NCBI RefSeq assembly: GCF_029318685.1
Contig: NZ_CP119677.1
Coordinates: 3,525,001-3,589,000 of the forward strand
DNA length: 64,000 nt
Direction of reading: 5' to 3'
From: Ruminiclostridium papyrosolvens DSM 2782
Lineage (GTDB): Bacteria > Bacillota > Clostridia > Acetivibrionales > DSM-1351
Part shown: positions 24,995 through 34,090 of the stretch, one piece after another
Position numbering within the stretch: the stretch's first letter is position 1
Layout of the letters: each line of letters begins with the position of its first letter
Notes under the pieces: model-generated
Database searches by the model: none
The model's input: only the letters and a program-made list of their open reading frames with translations
What the model was told of the DNA's origin: nothing
Program-made: the position numbers and the translations under genes

Positions 24995-25020
24995 AAATAC
25001 TAAAAAAATGTTTAGTATTT
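24995..25020. promoter_or_regulatory. Palindromic operator candidate for the TetR regulator
   Basis: AAATACTAAA and TTTAGTATTT are perfect 10-bp arms around AAAATG. It sits between the tetR promoter and its ATG (25054), where a bound dimer would block autoregulated transcription. Confidence 0.65.
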
Positions 25021-25053
25021 AGCAAAACTAATTTTTGGTACGGGGAGGCACTT

Positions 25054-25632
25054 ATGGAAACAAAGAATTCGGACCGCCGTGTAAAATACACCAAGATGGT
25101 TATTAAAGACAGTTTTGTAAAGTTTTTAAAAGAAAAACCTTTATCAAAAATTACAGTTAAAGAAATCTGTGAAGATGCGGATATTAACCGAGCAACTTTT
25201 TACGCACATTATACTGACCAGTATGATTTACTTCAACAAATTGAAAATGAAATTATTGGCGATATTAATCTATACTTAAATGAATACAATTTTGAAGAAA
25301 CCAATTTAATTGACGTTAGAATTATAGAGAGAATTCTTGATTATATTGCTGATAACGCCGAACTTTTTGACCTTTTGCTCAATTTAAACGGGGATATGAA
25401 GTTTCAGCAAGAATTCATTATTATTATAGGGCAGCAGCATTTTCTTCCTATTCTCGGAAGCAACTCAGTAAATAAAGATGATGCAGAATATTTATTCCAC
25501 TTTTTAGCCTCAGGTGCTGTGGGCGTCATTCAAATGTGGCTCAAAAGCGGAATGAAAAAATCAGCCAGAGATATATCAGAATTAATACTAAAAACCTCAA
25601 ATAACGGCAGGACAGCTTATATGCCGCAATAA
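25054..25632 (+). CDS. TetR/AcrR-family regulator
   Basis: 192 aa, ATG behind GGGGAGG. The N-terminal HTH is clear: ITVKEICEDADINRATFYAHY followed by YDLLQQIENEI (residues about 32-65). The C-terminal ligand domain resembles the TetR_C type found in Firmicutes regulators of membrane exporters. Divergent from the FtsX-type ABC exporter, so it most likely represses that operon and itself through the palindrome at 24995-25020, responding to a small exported molecule. The ligand is unknown. Confidence 0.88.
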   Translation: METKNSDRRVKYTKMVIKDSFVKFLKEKPLSKITVKEICEDADINRATFYAHYTDQYDLLQQIENEIIGDINLYLNEYNFEETNLIDVRIIERILDYIADNAELFDLLLNLNGDMKFQQEFIIIIGQQHFLPILGSNSVNKDDAEYLFHFLASGAVGVIQMWLKSGMKKSARDISELILKTSNNGRTAYMPQ

Positions 25633-25680
25633 AAAAGTGGCCCTTGCAAAACAAAATCAGTTTTGCAAGAGCCACTTTTC
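25633..25680. terminator. Bidirectional terminator between convergent genes
   Basis: AAAAGTGGC-CCTTGCAAAAC pairs with GTTTTGCAAG-AGCCACTTTT around a 7-nt loop with one internal mismatch. Flanking A and T runs let it serve both the TetR gene and the minus-strand Big2-like gene. Confidence 0.85.
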
Positions 25681-25694
25681 ATGTATATAAAATA

Positions 25695-26903
25695 TTAGTC
25701 ATCTTCGGCAGGAATGTTATCGACAGTAATTTTTTGAGTCTTTGTGATGTCACCGCAAGTTACAGTGATAGTAGCTGTTCCTGCACCAACGGATTTAATA
25801 AGGCAAAAGCCTTCCTCATCAGGTTGTGAAACTGTAACAACCTTAGTGTCTGATGAAGTAACAGTAATGGTTCCCGGTGCGTTAGAAGGATATTTTGATA
25901 TATATAACTTAACCGGAGCATCACCTACATACAATTCTGTTTCATCAAAATCGCATTCGAGATCTTCCAATACAACCTCTTTAACAGTTACCTTACAGGT
26001 TCCAACCAGCTTGTTTTTATCAGGAGTAGATGTATTTTCATATATTGTTATATTTGTAGTTCCTACTTTTAATCCTTTTAAATAAACGGTTTTCTCCTCA
26101 CTATACGTGTCAACAATTTTTTCGTCTTGAGAAACAAACAGGTAATTAACATCTGACCTATAATAATTCATAAGATCAAATGCCCACATTCTGGAGCCTA
26201 AATCTACTGATGTGTCACCTGCCATTGTTGCTTTTTTTACAGTATACTTAATTGTACCAACTGTTCTGGTAACTTTATTATAGGTTTCTTTAACAGTTAC
26301 GGTATAAGTTCCGGGTGCTTTTGCAGTAAAAGTGCGTGCAATGAAATTCATATCATCAAATTTACTCAAAATTTCTTTCATGGAAAAATTCTTATTATTT
26401 GAAACGTATGTATATGTTGCATTATTATTACGGTAAGAGAAATCAACAGGCTCACTGGAAGAACTTGTTCCCATTGGTATATTAGGTATAAAATCCTGTG
26501 ATACAGTTGAACTCTTTACTGTAACAGTACAAGTTCCGACTTTTGTTGTTTTACCGTTTAATTTCTGATTACAAGTAATAATAGCACTTCCTGCCTTTAC
26601 TCCTGTCAAATATGCAGTAGTTCCACTTGCTGCTACTTTTACTATATTATTGTTATTTGACGTAAAGCTATAAGTGGCTTTTTTTACCGGATTTGATACA
26701 ACGAAAGTATACTTAGCATCTTTAGAATAAAAATCAATACTACTAACAAAACTTCCTGCCCCAATAGTCATTTTACTTGGAATTGACGTCTTTGCAGCAG
26801 CATTTGCTGCATTTGTTGCTAAACCTGCAGGCAGAATCATGGTCATAACCAACATCATACAAATAAAAATTCTTGCAATTCTGTTTCTTTTCAATTGGTA
26901 CAT
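25695..26903 (-). CDS. Secreted protein with bacterial Ig-like (Big2-type) repeats
   Basis: 402 aa. Signal peptide with basic start (MYQLKRNRIARIFICMMLV) and cut near ATNAANA. The mature part is made of about four beta-rich repeats of 80-100 residues, each ending in a version of GTCTVTVK and containing V..G.A.ITC-type segments, as in Big2 invasin/intimin-like domains. No sorting motif, dockerin or SLH domain is visible at the C-terminus (ends DNIPAEDD), so it is probably released or loosely bound to the wall. Followed by a terminator shared with tetR. Role unknown, likely adhesion or surface structure. Confidence 0.72.
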   Translation of the reverse strand: MYQLKRNRIARIFICMMLVMTMILPAGLATNAANAAAKTSIPSKMTIGAGSFVSSIDFYSKDAKYTFVVSNPVKKATYSFTSNNNNIVKVAASGTTAYLTGVKAGSAIITCNQKLNGKTTKVGTCTVTVKSSTVSQDFIPNIPMGTSSSSEPVDFSYRNNNATYTYVSNNKNFSMKEILSKFDDMNFIARTFTAKAPGTYTVTVKETYNKVTRTVGTIKYTVKKATMAGDTSVDLGSRMWAFDLMNYYRSDVNYLFVSQDEKIVDTYSEEKTVYLKGLKVGTTNITIYENTSTPDKNKLVGTCKVTVKEVVLEDLECDFDETELYVGDAPVKLYISKYPSNAPGTITVTSSDTKVVTVSQPDEEGFCLIKSVGAGTATITVTCGDITKTQKITVDNIPAEDD

Positions 26904-27022
26904 AGGTTTAAACCTCCATATATTTTTTTGTATTGCAACATTACAGGAATTTATTACCTTTCTAACTTTATTTTACTACAATTATATCATAATTCTGCCT
27001 TTTTTCATCACTTTTTCCTATT

Positions 27023-27973
27023 TTAATCGCAATTTACCATGGTGTCGTAGAAGTTAGTATAATCCTCTCTTTTACTGTCTAAAAAAGCGATTGCTTCACG
27101 GGGATGCTTATTCATAAGCCCTGTAAGCATATATGCCACATCAAATCCCCAATTATTTTGCTTTTTTATTGCAGGTATATGCTTTTCAATGCATTCAATA
27201 ATCGGTCTTAAATCATATTTTGGGTTCTTTAAAAATCCCAGAATCAACTCTATAGGACAGTTTCCGGCACCTCTGCCCAATCCCGCTATTGTTGCATCCA
27301 CAAATTCAGCCCCATGGCCAATGGCTTCAATAGTATTGGAATAGGCTAACTGTTGGTTGTTATGACAATGTATACCTACTTTTTTTCTATCTGCTTTTGC
27401 ATACTGCATATATTTATTTACCAGTTTATGTATGTCATTTGAGTAAAGAGAACCAAAGCTGTCAACAATGTAAATAACCTCTGCTTCTGATTTTGATAAC
27501 TGCTCCAGAGTACTATTCAATATACTTTCGGTAAGTAGTGAAACTGCCATAATATTGATAGTAGTTTCATATCCTTTGTCATGAGCATCCTTTATCATAT
27601 CAATAGCTGTGGGTACTTGATGCGCGTAAGTTGCTACACGTACCATGTCAATTACACTATCAGTTTTTCTTAATATATCAGTGTGATAATCTGTTCGTTC
27701 TGCATCAGCCATTACAGAGATCTTTAATCCTGTATTGTTGTCTCCTACTATCCTGCGTATATCGTTTTCATCACAAAACTTCCAAGGGCCATACTGATTA
27801 CCTGTAAATATTTTTTTATCTGACTTGTATCCTACTTCCATATAATCTATATGTGAACCAACACATGTGTCATATACAGCTCTTACAAAACCATCCTCAA
27901 AACTAAAATTGTTAATCAGTCCGCCATCTCTTATGGTACAATCCAATATTTTTACATTGTTATTGTATGACAT
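27023..27973 (-). CDS. DRE-TIM metallolyase-like aldolase (HMGL/4-hydroxy-2-oxovalerate aldolase family)
   Basis: 316 aa from ATG 27973 (upstream GAGGGG lies 12 bp away; a longer ATG start at 28036 has no ribosome site). LDCTIRDGG near the N-terminus is the D-x-x-x-R-D-G metal/substrate motif; VGIHCHNN supplies the metal-binding His pair, and DATIAGLGRGAGNCPIE is the conserved barrel-end loop. This superfamily makes or breaks C-C bonds next to a keto acid (HMG-CoA lyase, isopropylmalate synthase, oxovalerate aldolase). No partner dehydrogenase is adjacent, so the substrate cannot be named. Confidence 0.75.
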   Translation of the reverse strand: MSYNNNVKILDCTIRDGGLINNFSFEDGFVRAVYDTCVGSHIDYMEVGYKSDKKIFTGNQYGPWKFCDENDIRRIVGDNNTGLKISVMADAERTDYHTDILRKTDSVIDMVRVATYAHQVPTAIDMIKDAHDKGYETTINIMAVSLLTESILNSTLEQLSKSEAEVIYIVDSFGSLYSNDIHKLVNKYMQYAKADRKKVGIHCHNNQQLAYSNTIEAIGHGAEFVDATIAGLGRGAGNCPIELILGFLKNPKYDLRPIIECIEKHIPAIKKQNNWGFDVAYMLTGLMNKHPREAIAFLDSKREDYTNFYDTMVNCD

Positions 27974-28130
27974 GATATTACTTCGCCCCTCTCTACTATC
28001 TTTAGTAAACAGATTTTTGTATAGAGTATACTGCATTTATCTATAGCTTAAAATTATACATTAAATCCTCATTTAAATCCATATATTGTATAATTTTTTA
28101 TTTATATCCAGTAGAAAATATGGTATAAAA

Positions 28131-29015
28131 CTAAATTTCTTGTTTTTTCCGTCTGAAATTTATGAAAAACAGAACTAATGAAACCAACGAAACTATTAAG
28201 ATAAATGTAATTGAAATGTATGAACTGATTTCATTTCCATTCCAGTCAAGAACCACTCCAAAATCATGGGTATAACTTTCACGCACTGATACAGGTGCAT
28301 TCTTAAAGCACAAATCAATGGATTCTTGCATAAGTACCCGTCTGAAAAGTGAAGCAACATGGCCAAATGGCAGGCACTTTAATACACTTTGAATTGTTTC
28401 AGGCAATGCTCCCATTGGTACATAAAGGCCATTAATAAAACCTATTACTGTTCCTATTATCAGACTGGCTGAGGAATATGCACTGTTTGTTGAAAAAAAG
28501 GAAACCAAAAAACCCATAAATGCAGCATTCATCATAGCTGACAGGCAAATCAATCCAAGGCATTTTAGAATCATTCCGATGCCGAATAAGTACCCTGTTC
28601 CAAAATAAATGTAAGCGCCATAAACTACAAATGATATAACACTTATAATAGCTCCCACTGCAAAGGAAGTTATTACACAAGAAATCGGATATGTCATTGC
28701 TGATAGCGGTGAACTTTTAAAGTCCATAACAATTCTGTTCGCCCTGTCATTTACCATCGTGCCTAATGCGCCCAGTGTACTAGTCACTGTGGTTATGGAC
28801 AATAATCCTGCTAAAATCCAGCTGTTTATAAGGTACGACAAATCATCGCCCTTCAGCATACCATTTGTTTGTTGATTAACAGAGTCCACTTGCATTTTTG
28901 CTAAAAATAAAATATATAATGCAATGACTATTAATACTGACAGCAAAGAAAAGAATACTGATGTTCTGTCACGAAAATACAGGCTAGAATTACGGTAAAT
29001 TAGTTTTTTTAGCAT
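28131..29015 (-). CDS. ABC-2 type transporter permease
   Basis: 294 aa with six hydrophobic helices: one near residues 15-35, then five between about 55 and 285. The C-terminal motif region (GTVIGFINGLYVPMGALP and LKCLPFGHVASLFRR) is typical of DrrB/ABC-2 drug and polysaccharide exporters. Its start overlaps the end of the ATPase gene by 7 bp, showing they are one transcript and one exporter. Confidence 0.88.
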   Translation of the reverse strand: MLKKLIYRNSSLYFRDRTSVFFSLLSVLIVIALYILFLAKMQVDSVNQQTNGMLKGDDLSYLINSWILAGLLSITTVTSTLGALGTMVNDRANRIVMDFKSSPLSAMTYPISCVITSFAVGAIISVISFVVYGAYIYFGTGYLFGIGMILKCLGLICLSAMMNAAFMGFLVSFFSTNSAYSSASLIIGTVIGFINGLYVPMGALPETIQSVLKCLPFGHVASLFRRVLMQESIDLCFKNAPVSVRESYTHDFGVVLDWNGNEISSYISITFILIVSLVSLVLFFINFRRKKQEI

Positions 29016-29929
29016 TTGCCTTCCTCCTGACCTTCTCCAATTACATTTAAAAATACATCATCCATATTGCCATGTATCGCTTCAAATGATGTAATGGAGC
29101 CTTTTAAATCAGACAATATACTAATTGCCTTCTCCGAAGTTTCTATATTTATTTCAAGTATATTTTTATTATTAATATAAGCAATCTTCTTTTCGTTTAA
29201 ATAATTTATAACGATTTCTTTAGGCTCGTAAATCTTGAGCAAATCACCCGTGTACTTCTCTTTCAATTGATTTGGAGTACCTTCAGCTACTATTTTACCT
29301 TTGTTAATAATTGTAATTATATCTGCATTTGCTGCCTCTTCCATGTAGTGTGTAGTCAGAAAAACGGTCATTTCAAAGCGCTTCTGCATTTCACTGATTG
29401 TATTCCATATTGATGCTCTGGTTTTAGGGTCAAGGCCTGTTGTCGGTTCATCTAAAAAGAGTATCTTAGGTTGATTTATTAGTGCACGAGCAATATCAGC
29501 CCTTCTTCTTTGTCCTCCCGATAGCTTGCCATACCTGCGATTAAGAAACTCTCCGCATTCAGTTATTTTTGAAGCCTCACTTATTCTTTTCTTTAAATCG
29601 GAGCTGCTTAAACCATAAAATGACCCTCTGACAGATAAATTCTCTCTTACAGTGAGTAAATCATCTAAAACATTGTTTTGAAATACAACTCCAATATCTT
29701 TTCTAATTTTTTGGTCATCCTTGCCCAGTTCCCATTCATTTATCACAACACTGCCCGAATTCTTGGTTATAAGTGTGGATAATATATCTATTGTTGTGGA
29801 TTTACCTGCCCCGTTTGTACCCAGAAATGCAAACAAACTTCCTTTTTCAACTTCAAAGGATACATTTTTTACTGCTTCAATTGAACCGTAATTTTTTGCT
29901 AAATTATTTACTGTAATTATTTTTGCCAT
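29009..29929 (-). CDS. ABC transporter ATP-binding protein (DrrA type)
   Basis: 306 aa. Walker A GTNGAGKST, Q-loop VVFQNNVLD, signature LSGGQRRR, Walker B ILFLDEPTTGLDP, H-loop TTHYMEEA. The extra C-terminal 80 residues match the DrrA-type tail. With the downstream ABC-2 permease it forms an exporter for a drug-like or lipid substrate; the substrate is unknown. No linked regulator is seen in the 165 bp upstream. Confidence 0.92.
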   Translation of the reverse strand: MAKIITVNNLAKNYGSIEAVKNVSFEVEKGSLFAFLGTNGAGKSTTIDILSTLITKNSGSVVINEWELGKDDQKIRKDIGVVFQNNVLDDLLTVRENLSVRGSFYGLSSSDLKKRISEASKITECGEFLNRRYGKLSGGQRRRADIARALINQPKILFLDEPTTGLDPKTRASIWNTISEMQKRFEMTVFLTTHYMEEAANADIITIINKGKIVAEGTPNQLKEKYTGDLLKIYEPKEIVINYLNEKKIAYINNKNILEINIETSEKAISILSDLKGSITSFEAIHGNMDDVFLNVIGEGQEEGKC

Positions 29930-30094
29930 TAACTAAATTACCCCTGTCCAGTCCACGGTATAATGAGACTTCTTATTAGAAAAGACCATAGACTTAAAAA
30001 TAGAATTATTATGTAAGATTTAGTAATATTTAATTATATAAACACTTTTTGTATATTGTAAAGAATTATTGACAAACAAACAGATTGATTTGTA

Positions 30095-30570
30095 TTATTT
30101 GAATGAAAAATCGACTTTGCCTAATGAATGTTCATTTTCAAATATTTCAAGTGTATACTTTTCTCCCTGTACAAACTTAGGAAATTCAAAATAAACCCGG
30201 TAAGCTTTGAACATAAAAAAGTCAGGTCCTGCAAATATATTGAAATCTTTTTGCATTGTTTTATGGGATTCTGAAGTTAAAACAGCTTTTGCTCTGAACA
30301 TATCGTCAGTTTGTTTCTTTATCATTGCAAAATGAAGCTGATGCGTATTTTCAAAATAAACCGGTTCACTTATCCGGATTCCATCTTCCCTTTTACTTAG
30401 TATTGTGCCTTTGAGCTTTGACTCTGGGGTGAATGCATTTGTTTTCGTGTAAATAGCATGGCATGAGTTGTAGAAATTAAATCTGACGTTAAAAAACTGT
30501 AGCCAAACAAGCCAGTTCCGATTATAGATATAAATATTACTGATATTAGGATAAGTAATCTCTTTTTCAT
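30095..30570 (-). pseudogene. Frameshifted small secreted/anchored protein
   Basis: ATG 30570 opens a frame with a clear N-terminal signal/anchor (MKKRLLILISVIFISIIGTG) that stops after 57 codons at 30397. A second frame, open from about 30581, overlaps it and runs on without a break to 30095 through AFTPESKLKGTILSKRED and the later AKAVLTSESHKTMQKDF to end DFSFK. The second frame has no start of its own with a signal peptide, so the two appear to be one gene split by an indel near 30430-30460. No family recognised. A true overlap or a sequencing error is possible. Confidence 0.5.
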
Positions 30571-30639
30571 ATAAGATACCTCTTTAAGGCTATTACATTT
30601 TCTATAATTATACCATTAAATAGCTATTTAAGAAAATTC

Positions 30640-30679
30640 AGGAATTGATTATCATACTGAATATGTGATAACAATTCCT
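30640..30679 (-). terminator. Hairpin after the DUF3221-like lipoprotein gene
   Basis: AGGAATTGATTATCA pairs imperfectly with TGATAACAATTCCT across an 11-nt loop, 21 bp past the stop at 30701 on the minus strand. Confidence 0.6.
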
Positions 30680-30700
30680 GATAGGCTTATACATTTACTT

Positions 30701-31051
30701 TTATGTTGCAAAATCAATGACCTTTATAGTTTTAGCCTTCCCCTGAACAGGATATGATTCCATCACCTCGCCTTTAAAAACTACTTCTACCCTCATGCCT
30801 TCCTTCAATTCACTTGCAGATATTTTTGTACTCTTATCTATGCTAACTGTTGCTTTATCATGTATGGTGTCGCCTTCAACCTTTCCCTCTACAAAAATAC
30901 CAGTTACTTTTTTGTTATCATCCGTCAAGACCTTGGTAATTAGCCCCCGAATCCCTATCTTTTCTTCATTTTTATTATTGGATGTTTTCATGCACCCCAT
31001 CATATTGAGCATTAACACAGTTGCAAGTACAATGATTAGTATTTTCTTCAT
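30701..31051 (-). CDS. Small lipoprotein, DUF3221/YobA-like
   Basis: 116 aa. Lipobox near residue 20 (MLNMMGC) after a basic, hydrophobic leader. The mature part is a small beta-rich (OB-like) domain: GIRGLITKVL, IFVEGKVEGDTIHDKATVSI and GMRVEVVFKGEVMESYPVQG, which matches the DUF3221 pattern of T-x-I...L-x-x-G-x-x-V-x-V-x-F-x-G-x-V-x-E-S-Y-P. Function unknown; members are single-gene lipoproteins on the outer face of the membrane. Confidence 0.65.
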   Translation of the reverse strand: MKKILIIVLATVLMLNMMGCMKTSNNKNEEKIGIRGLITKVLTDDNKKVTGIFVEGKVEGDTIHDKATVSIDKSTKISASELKEGMRVEVVFKGEVMESYPVQGKAKTIKVIDFAT

Positions 31052-31139
31052 ATTGAGGCCGCCTCCTTTGTTTATACTCTATTTGACGTAAGAGGCATTT
31101 ACAAGTTCCATGGCTACGTAATCTCATTCTTTGGAGACA

Positions 31140-32012
31140 TTACTTTTTTAAAACAGGTATCCATATTTCACTTTTAAAAGTAGGTGAAGTAACATCTTTA
31201 TGCTCATTCCACAAAATTTCCGGTCCTTCTGCCTGTTCATAGTTTGAGGCTGGAAACCATTCCGAATAGATTCGTCCCCAAACATTTTGCAAGGCATCCG
31301 GAAATGTTCCAACCGCTTCGAATACTGCCCAGGTAGAGGCTTTAACCTCAATCTTTGCCAGATTTTCCGGACATTCTTGCGTTGTGGCTACACCGATATA
31401 ATGATCAAGTTCACCCTTTTCTTCCATTCTACCTTCTGAAAAGTTTACAGATGCGCTAATAAGTCCTAAGGGCTCGACATTTGACAGCTCTTTAAGTTTA
31501 GTAATAATTTCCTCGTTTAGACTTTGCCACATTGCAGCAATCTCAGGATTAACTCCACTAAAAACGATTGGTACCCTTTTTTTAATACCTATGATGTGAA
31601 ACGCCTCTTTTTCTACAATTCGATAGTTCATTTCATTTCCCCCTTTAATTGATAATTGGAAAGTCATTCTTGGATAGGCTTTTAAGGATTTGCCATTATG
31701 TCTCGCTTCTGACGGTGTTATCCCATGCAAGCCTTGAAACGCTCTCGTAAAAGAATCAGGTGAGCTGTATCCATATTTAACTGCCAAATCGATGATCCTG
31801 ATGTTGCTGTTGTTAAGTTCAAAGGCTGCGACTGTAAGACGTCTGCGGCGAATATATTCCGATAGTGAAATACCAGATAAAAAAGAAAACATTCTTTGAA
31901 AATGGTACTCCGAGCAAAAGGCCAATCTTGCCACTTCCTTAAGATCAATTTCATTATCAAGATTTTCTTCAATATAGTTCAATGCGTCATTCATTCTCTT
32001 TAACGAATCCAT
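31140..32012 (-). CDS. AraC-family regulator with GyrI-like ligand domain
   Basis: 290 aa; ATG behind AAAGGAGG. Residues 1-105 hold the two AraC helix-turn-helices ([20 protein letters not shown] and [20 protein letters not shown]). Residues about 125-290 form a GyrI-like (SOUL/multidrug-binding) domain that begins [19 protein letters not shown]. Such proteins bind drug-like ligands and activate resistance or efflux genes. It is a paralogue of the regulator at 34091-34936 and shares an upstream palindrome with it. The Vat-type gene lies just upstream on the same strand. Confidence 0.88.
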   Translation of the reverse strand: MDSLKRMNDALNYIEENLDNEIDLKEVARLAFCSEYHFQRMFSFLSGISLSEYIRRRRLTVAAFELNNSNIRIIDLAVKYGYSSPDSFTRAFQGLHGITPSEARHNGKSLKAYPRMTFQLSIKGGNEMNYRIVEKEAFHIIGIKKRVPIVFSGVNPEIAAMWQSLNEEIITKLKELSNVEPLGLISASVNFSEGRMEEKGELDHYIGVATTQECPENLAKIEVKASTWAVFEAVGTFPDALQNVWGRIYSEWFPASNYEQAEGPEILWNEHKDVTSPTFKSEIWIPVLKK

Positions 32013-32060
32013 TTGTGACCTCCTTTCATCAATAGGATAGCAAAATTCAAGTAAACCTAT

Positions 32061-32088
32061 CCGACATTCCCCGTACGCTTTATGTAGG
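32061..32088 (-). promoter_or_regulatory. Putative autoregulatory site of AraC/GyrI regulator 1
   Basis: CCGACATT-N4-GTACG-N4-ATGTAGG lies 49 bp before the start codon at 32012. The same pattern lies 50 bp before the start of the paralogue (34985-35012). A lone CCGACATTTC also occurs at 32134. Confidence 0.5.
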
Positions 32089-32203
32089 ATTTTCTTAATG
32101 ATATAAGCAACATCATTGGCCTGCGGAATTCATCCGACATTTCAGGGATACTGTTCAGTAAATATTCTGCCGGTTTGGACTCAACAAGTCCTGTTATTTC
32201 ATT

Positions 32204-32863
32204 TTATTCCTCTATAACAATCGACTTAAGCTTATTAATATCATCACTGCAAAGATTAGGAATATTTTCTGTTATCTTCTCGACACTCCAATTCCACCAC
32301 TTTATTTGTTGCAAATACTCTATGACTTCATCGTCAAACCTCTTTTTTATAATCTTAGCCGGATTCCCTCCCACAATACTATAAGGCGGCACATCCTTCG
32401 TAACTACTGATTTTGCAGCTATTATCGCACCATCACCGATTTTTATTCCAGGCATGATAACAGTTTCATACCCAATCCAAACATCGTTTCCAATTACGGT
32501 ATCACCCTTAAAGGGTAAATCCTTTAATTTAGGAATCCCTGCTTCCCAACCATTTTGAAAGATACCGAAAGGATATGTTGTAAATGCCTTCATTTTATGA
32601 TTTGCACCATTCATTATAAACTTTACATCAGAAGCAATAGCGCAAAATTTTCCAATGAGAAGTTTATCTCCTAAGAAGTCATAGTGATACAACACATTTT
32701 TCTCAAATTTTTCAGGATTGTTGTCGTTATCATCGTAGTAGGTGTACTCTCCTACTACGATATTCGGATTCTTTATTATATTCTTCAAAAAAGCAATTCT
32801 GGTAAATTCCTCCTTAGGATAAACAGTATCCGGGCTCGGTCCGTATTTCTTTTCTTCTGTCAT
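32204..32863 (-). CDS. vat: Vat-type xenobiotic (streptogramin A) O-acetyltransferase
   Basis: 219 aa, the usual length of Vat proteins. Left-handed beta-helix hexapeptide repeats run from [20 protein letters not shown] through [20 protein letters not shown] and [20 protein letters not shown]. The catalytic His is in NGANHKM, and the [11 protein letters not shown] tail is the family's C-terminal signature. The enzyme acetylates the hydroxyl of group A streptogramins with acetyl-CoA; chromosomal homologues may use other substrates. The gene precedes an AraC/GyrI-like regulator, a plausible drug-sensing partner. Whether it gives resistance cannot be told from sequence alone. Confidence 0.85.
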   Translation of the reverse strand: MTEEKKYGPSPDTVYPKEEFTRIAFLKNIIKNPNIVVGEYTYYDDNDNNPEKFEKNVLYHYDFLGDKLLIGKFCAIASDVKFIMNGANHKMKAFTTYPFGIFQNGWEAGIPKLKDLPFKGDTVIGNDVWIGYETVIMPGIKIGDGAIIAAKSVVTKDVPPYSIVGGNPAKIIKKRFDDEVIEYLQQIKWWNWSVEKITENIPNLCSDDINKLKSIVIEE

Positions 32864-33005
32864 TAGAATTATTACCTTCCTTAAAAAATCTCCCTATTTT
32901 TATTATGAGTATAATAATATTATTTATGATAATATAGAAAGTAATCTTTCACAACCTGATCCATGCTATACTTTAATAATGGTAGGTATATAAAAGGAGA
33001 CCCCT

Positions 33006-34007
33006 ATGGATATTCAAGCCTTAAAAGATAAGCTTAATTCTAAAGAATATGATTTTTTAAGAAAAGACTCTCATCTGGGAGATAATATACTAATTCTCAC
33101 AACCGGTGGGTCTATCGCCTATGGAACCAATGTAGATACAAGCGATATTGATATCAGGGGCGTTACTTTGGAAAACAAGCAGGATATTATGGGTTTGTCT
33201 GACTTTGAGCAATTTGAAGACAAATCAACCGATACGGTTATATACGGCCTTAAAAAATTCATCTTACTTTGTATAAATTGCAATCCCAATGTACTGGAGA
33301 TTCTTGGAACAAAACAAGAACATCTCCTTGTCATTTCAAAAGAAGGGGAGTTGCTTAGAGACAATGTTGAATTATTTCTATCAAAAAGAGCTATACAAAG
33401 TTTTGGCAGCTATGCCACAGCCCAATTAAGAAGGCTGCAAAATGCTTTAGCAAGGGATAATTATCCCCACTCTGAAAAGGAGCAGCATATCTTAAATAGT
33501 ATTCTGTCGCAAATGGAACATTTGCAAAGATCTTATAAAAGTTTTACTAACAAGGAAATAAGTTTATATATAGATAAATCTGACAGACAAGATATGGATA
33601 CGGAGATATTTATAGATGTAAACTTAAAGCATTATCCCCTCCGGGACTTTAAAAATATTTATTCCGATATGAACAATATAGTTAAGGATTATTCCAAGCT
33701 GAATCACAGAAACAGCAAAAAGGATGAACTTCATCTGAACAAACATGCTATGCATCTGATTCGCCTTCTGGTAACAGGCACAGAAATCCTTAAAGGAAAA
33801 GGTGTAACTACGTATAGAGAAAAAGAAAGAGCATTTTTTCTTGATATACGCAGTGGAAAATATAGTTATACCGAGATTTTTGAAATGGTCGATGATTATG
33901 AGAATGAATTTAAATTGGCAGCTGCAAATACTGCTCTGCCGGACAAACCTGATTATAAACGAATTGAAGAGTTGATGCTAGATATTTATAGTACTACATT
34001 ACCCTGA
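33006..34007 (+). CDS. YcgL-type nucleotidyltransferase (DNA polymerase beta superfamily)
   Basis: 333 aa, ATG after AAAAGGAG. The nucleotidyltransferase motif is TTGGSIAYGTNVDTSDIDIRG near residues 35-55 (G-S, then D-x-D), with the third acidic residue probably further on. A helical C-terminal half follows (LHLNKHAMHLIRLLVTGTE). This is the COG3541 'predicted nucleotidyltransferase' family, found in phages and bacteria; substrate unknown. Single gene between minus-strand neighbours. Confidence 0.8.
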   Translation: MDIQALKDKLNSKEYDFLRKDSHLGDNILILTTGGSIAYGTNVDTSDIDIRGVTLENKQDIMGLSDFEQFEDKSTDTVIYGLKKFILLCINCNPNVLEILGTKQEHLLVISKEGELLRDNVELFLSKRAIQSFGSYATAQLRRLQNALARDNYPHSEKEQHILNSILSQMEHLQRSYKSFTNKEISLYIDKSDRQDMDTEIFIDVNLKHYPLRDFKNIYSDMNNIVKDYSKLNHRNSKKDELHLNKHAMHLIRLLVTGTEILKGKGVTTYREKERAFFLDIRSGKYSYTEIFEMVDDYENEFKLAAANTALPDKPDYKRIEELMLDIYSTTLP

Positions 34008-34025
34008 CTCCTATATGTTCTTGCA

Positions 34026-34072
34026 GTTACCTTTTAGGTGTAAGTGGAGAGCATATAGGAAAGGTAATCATT
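34026..34072. terminator. Weak hairpin between convergent genes
   Basis: TTACCTTT and AAAGGTAA bracket a long loop between the nucleotidyltransferase stop and the AraC gene stop. No strong T-run, so a terminator role is tentative. Confidence 0.3.
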
Positions 34073-34090
34073 CTTAAAGAAATCTATTCA

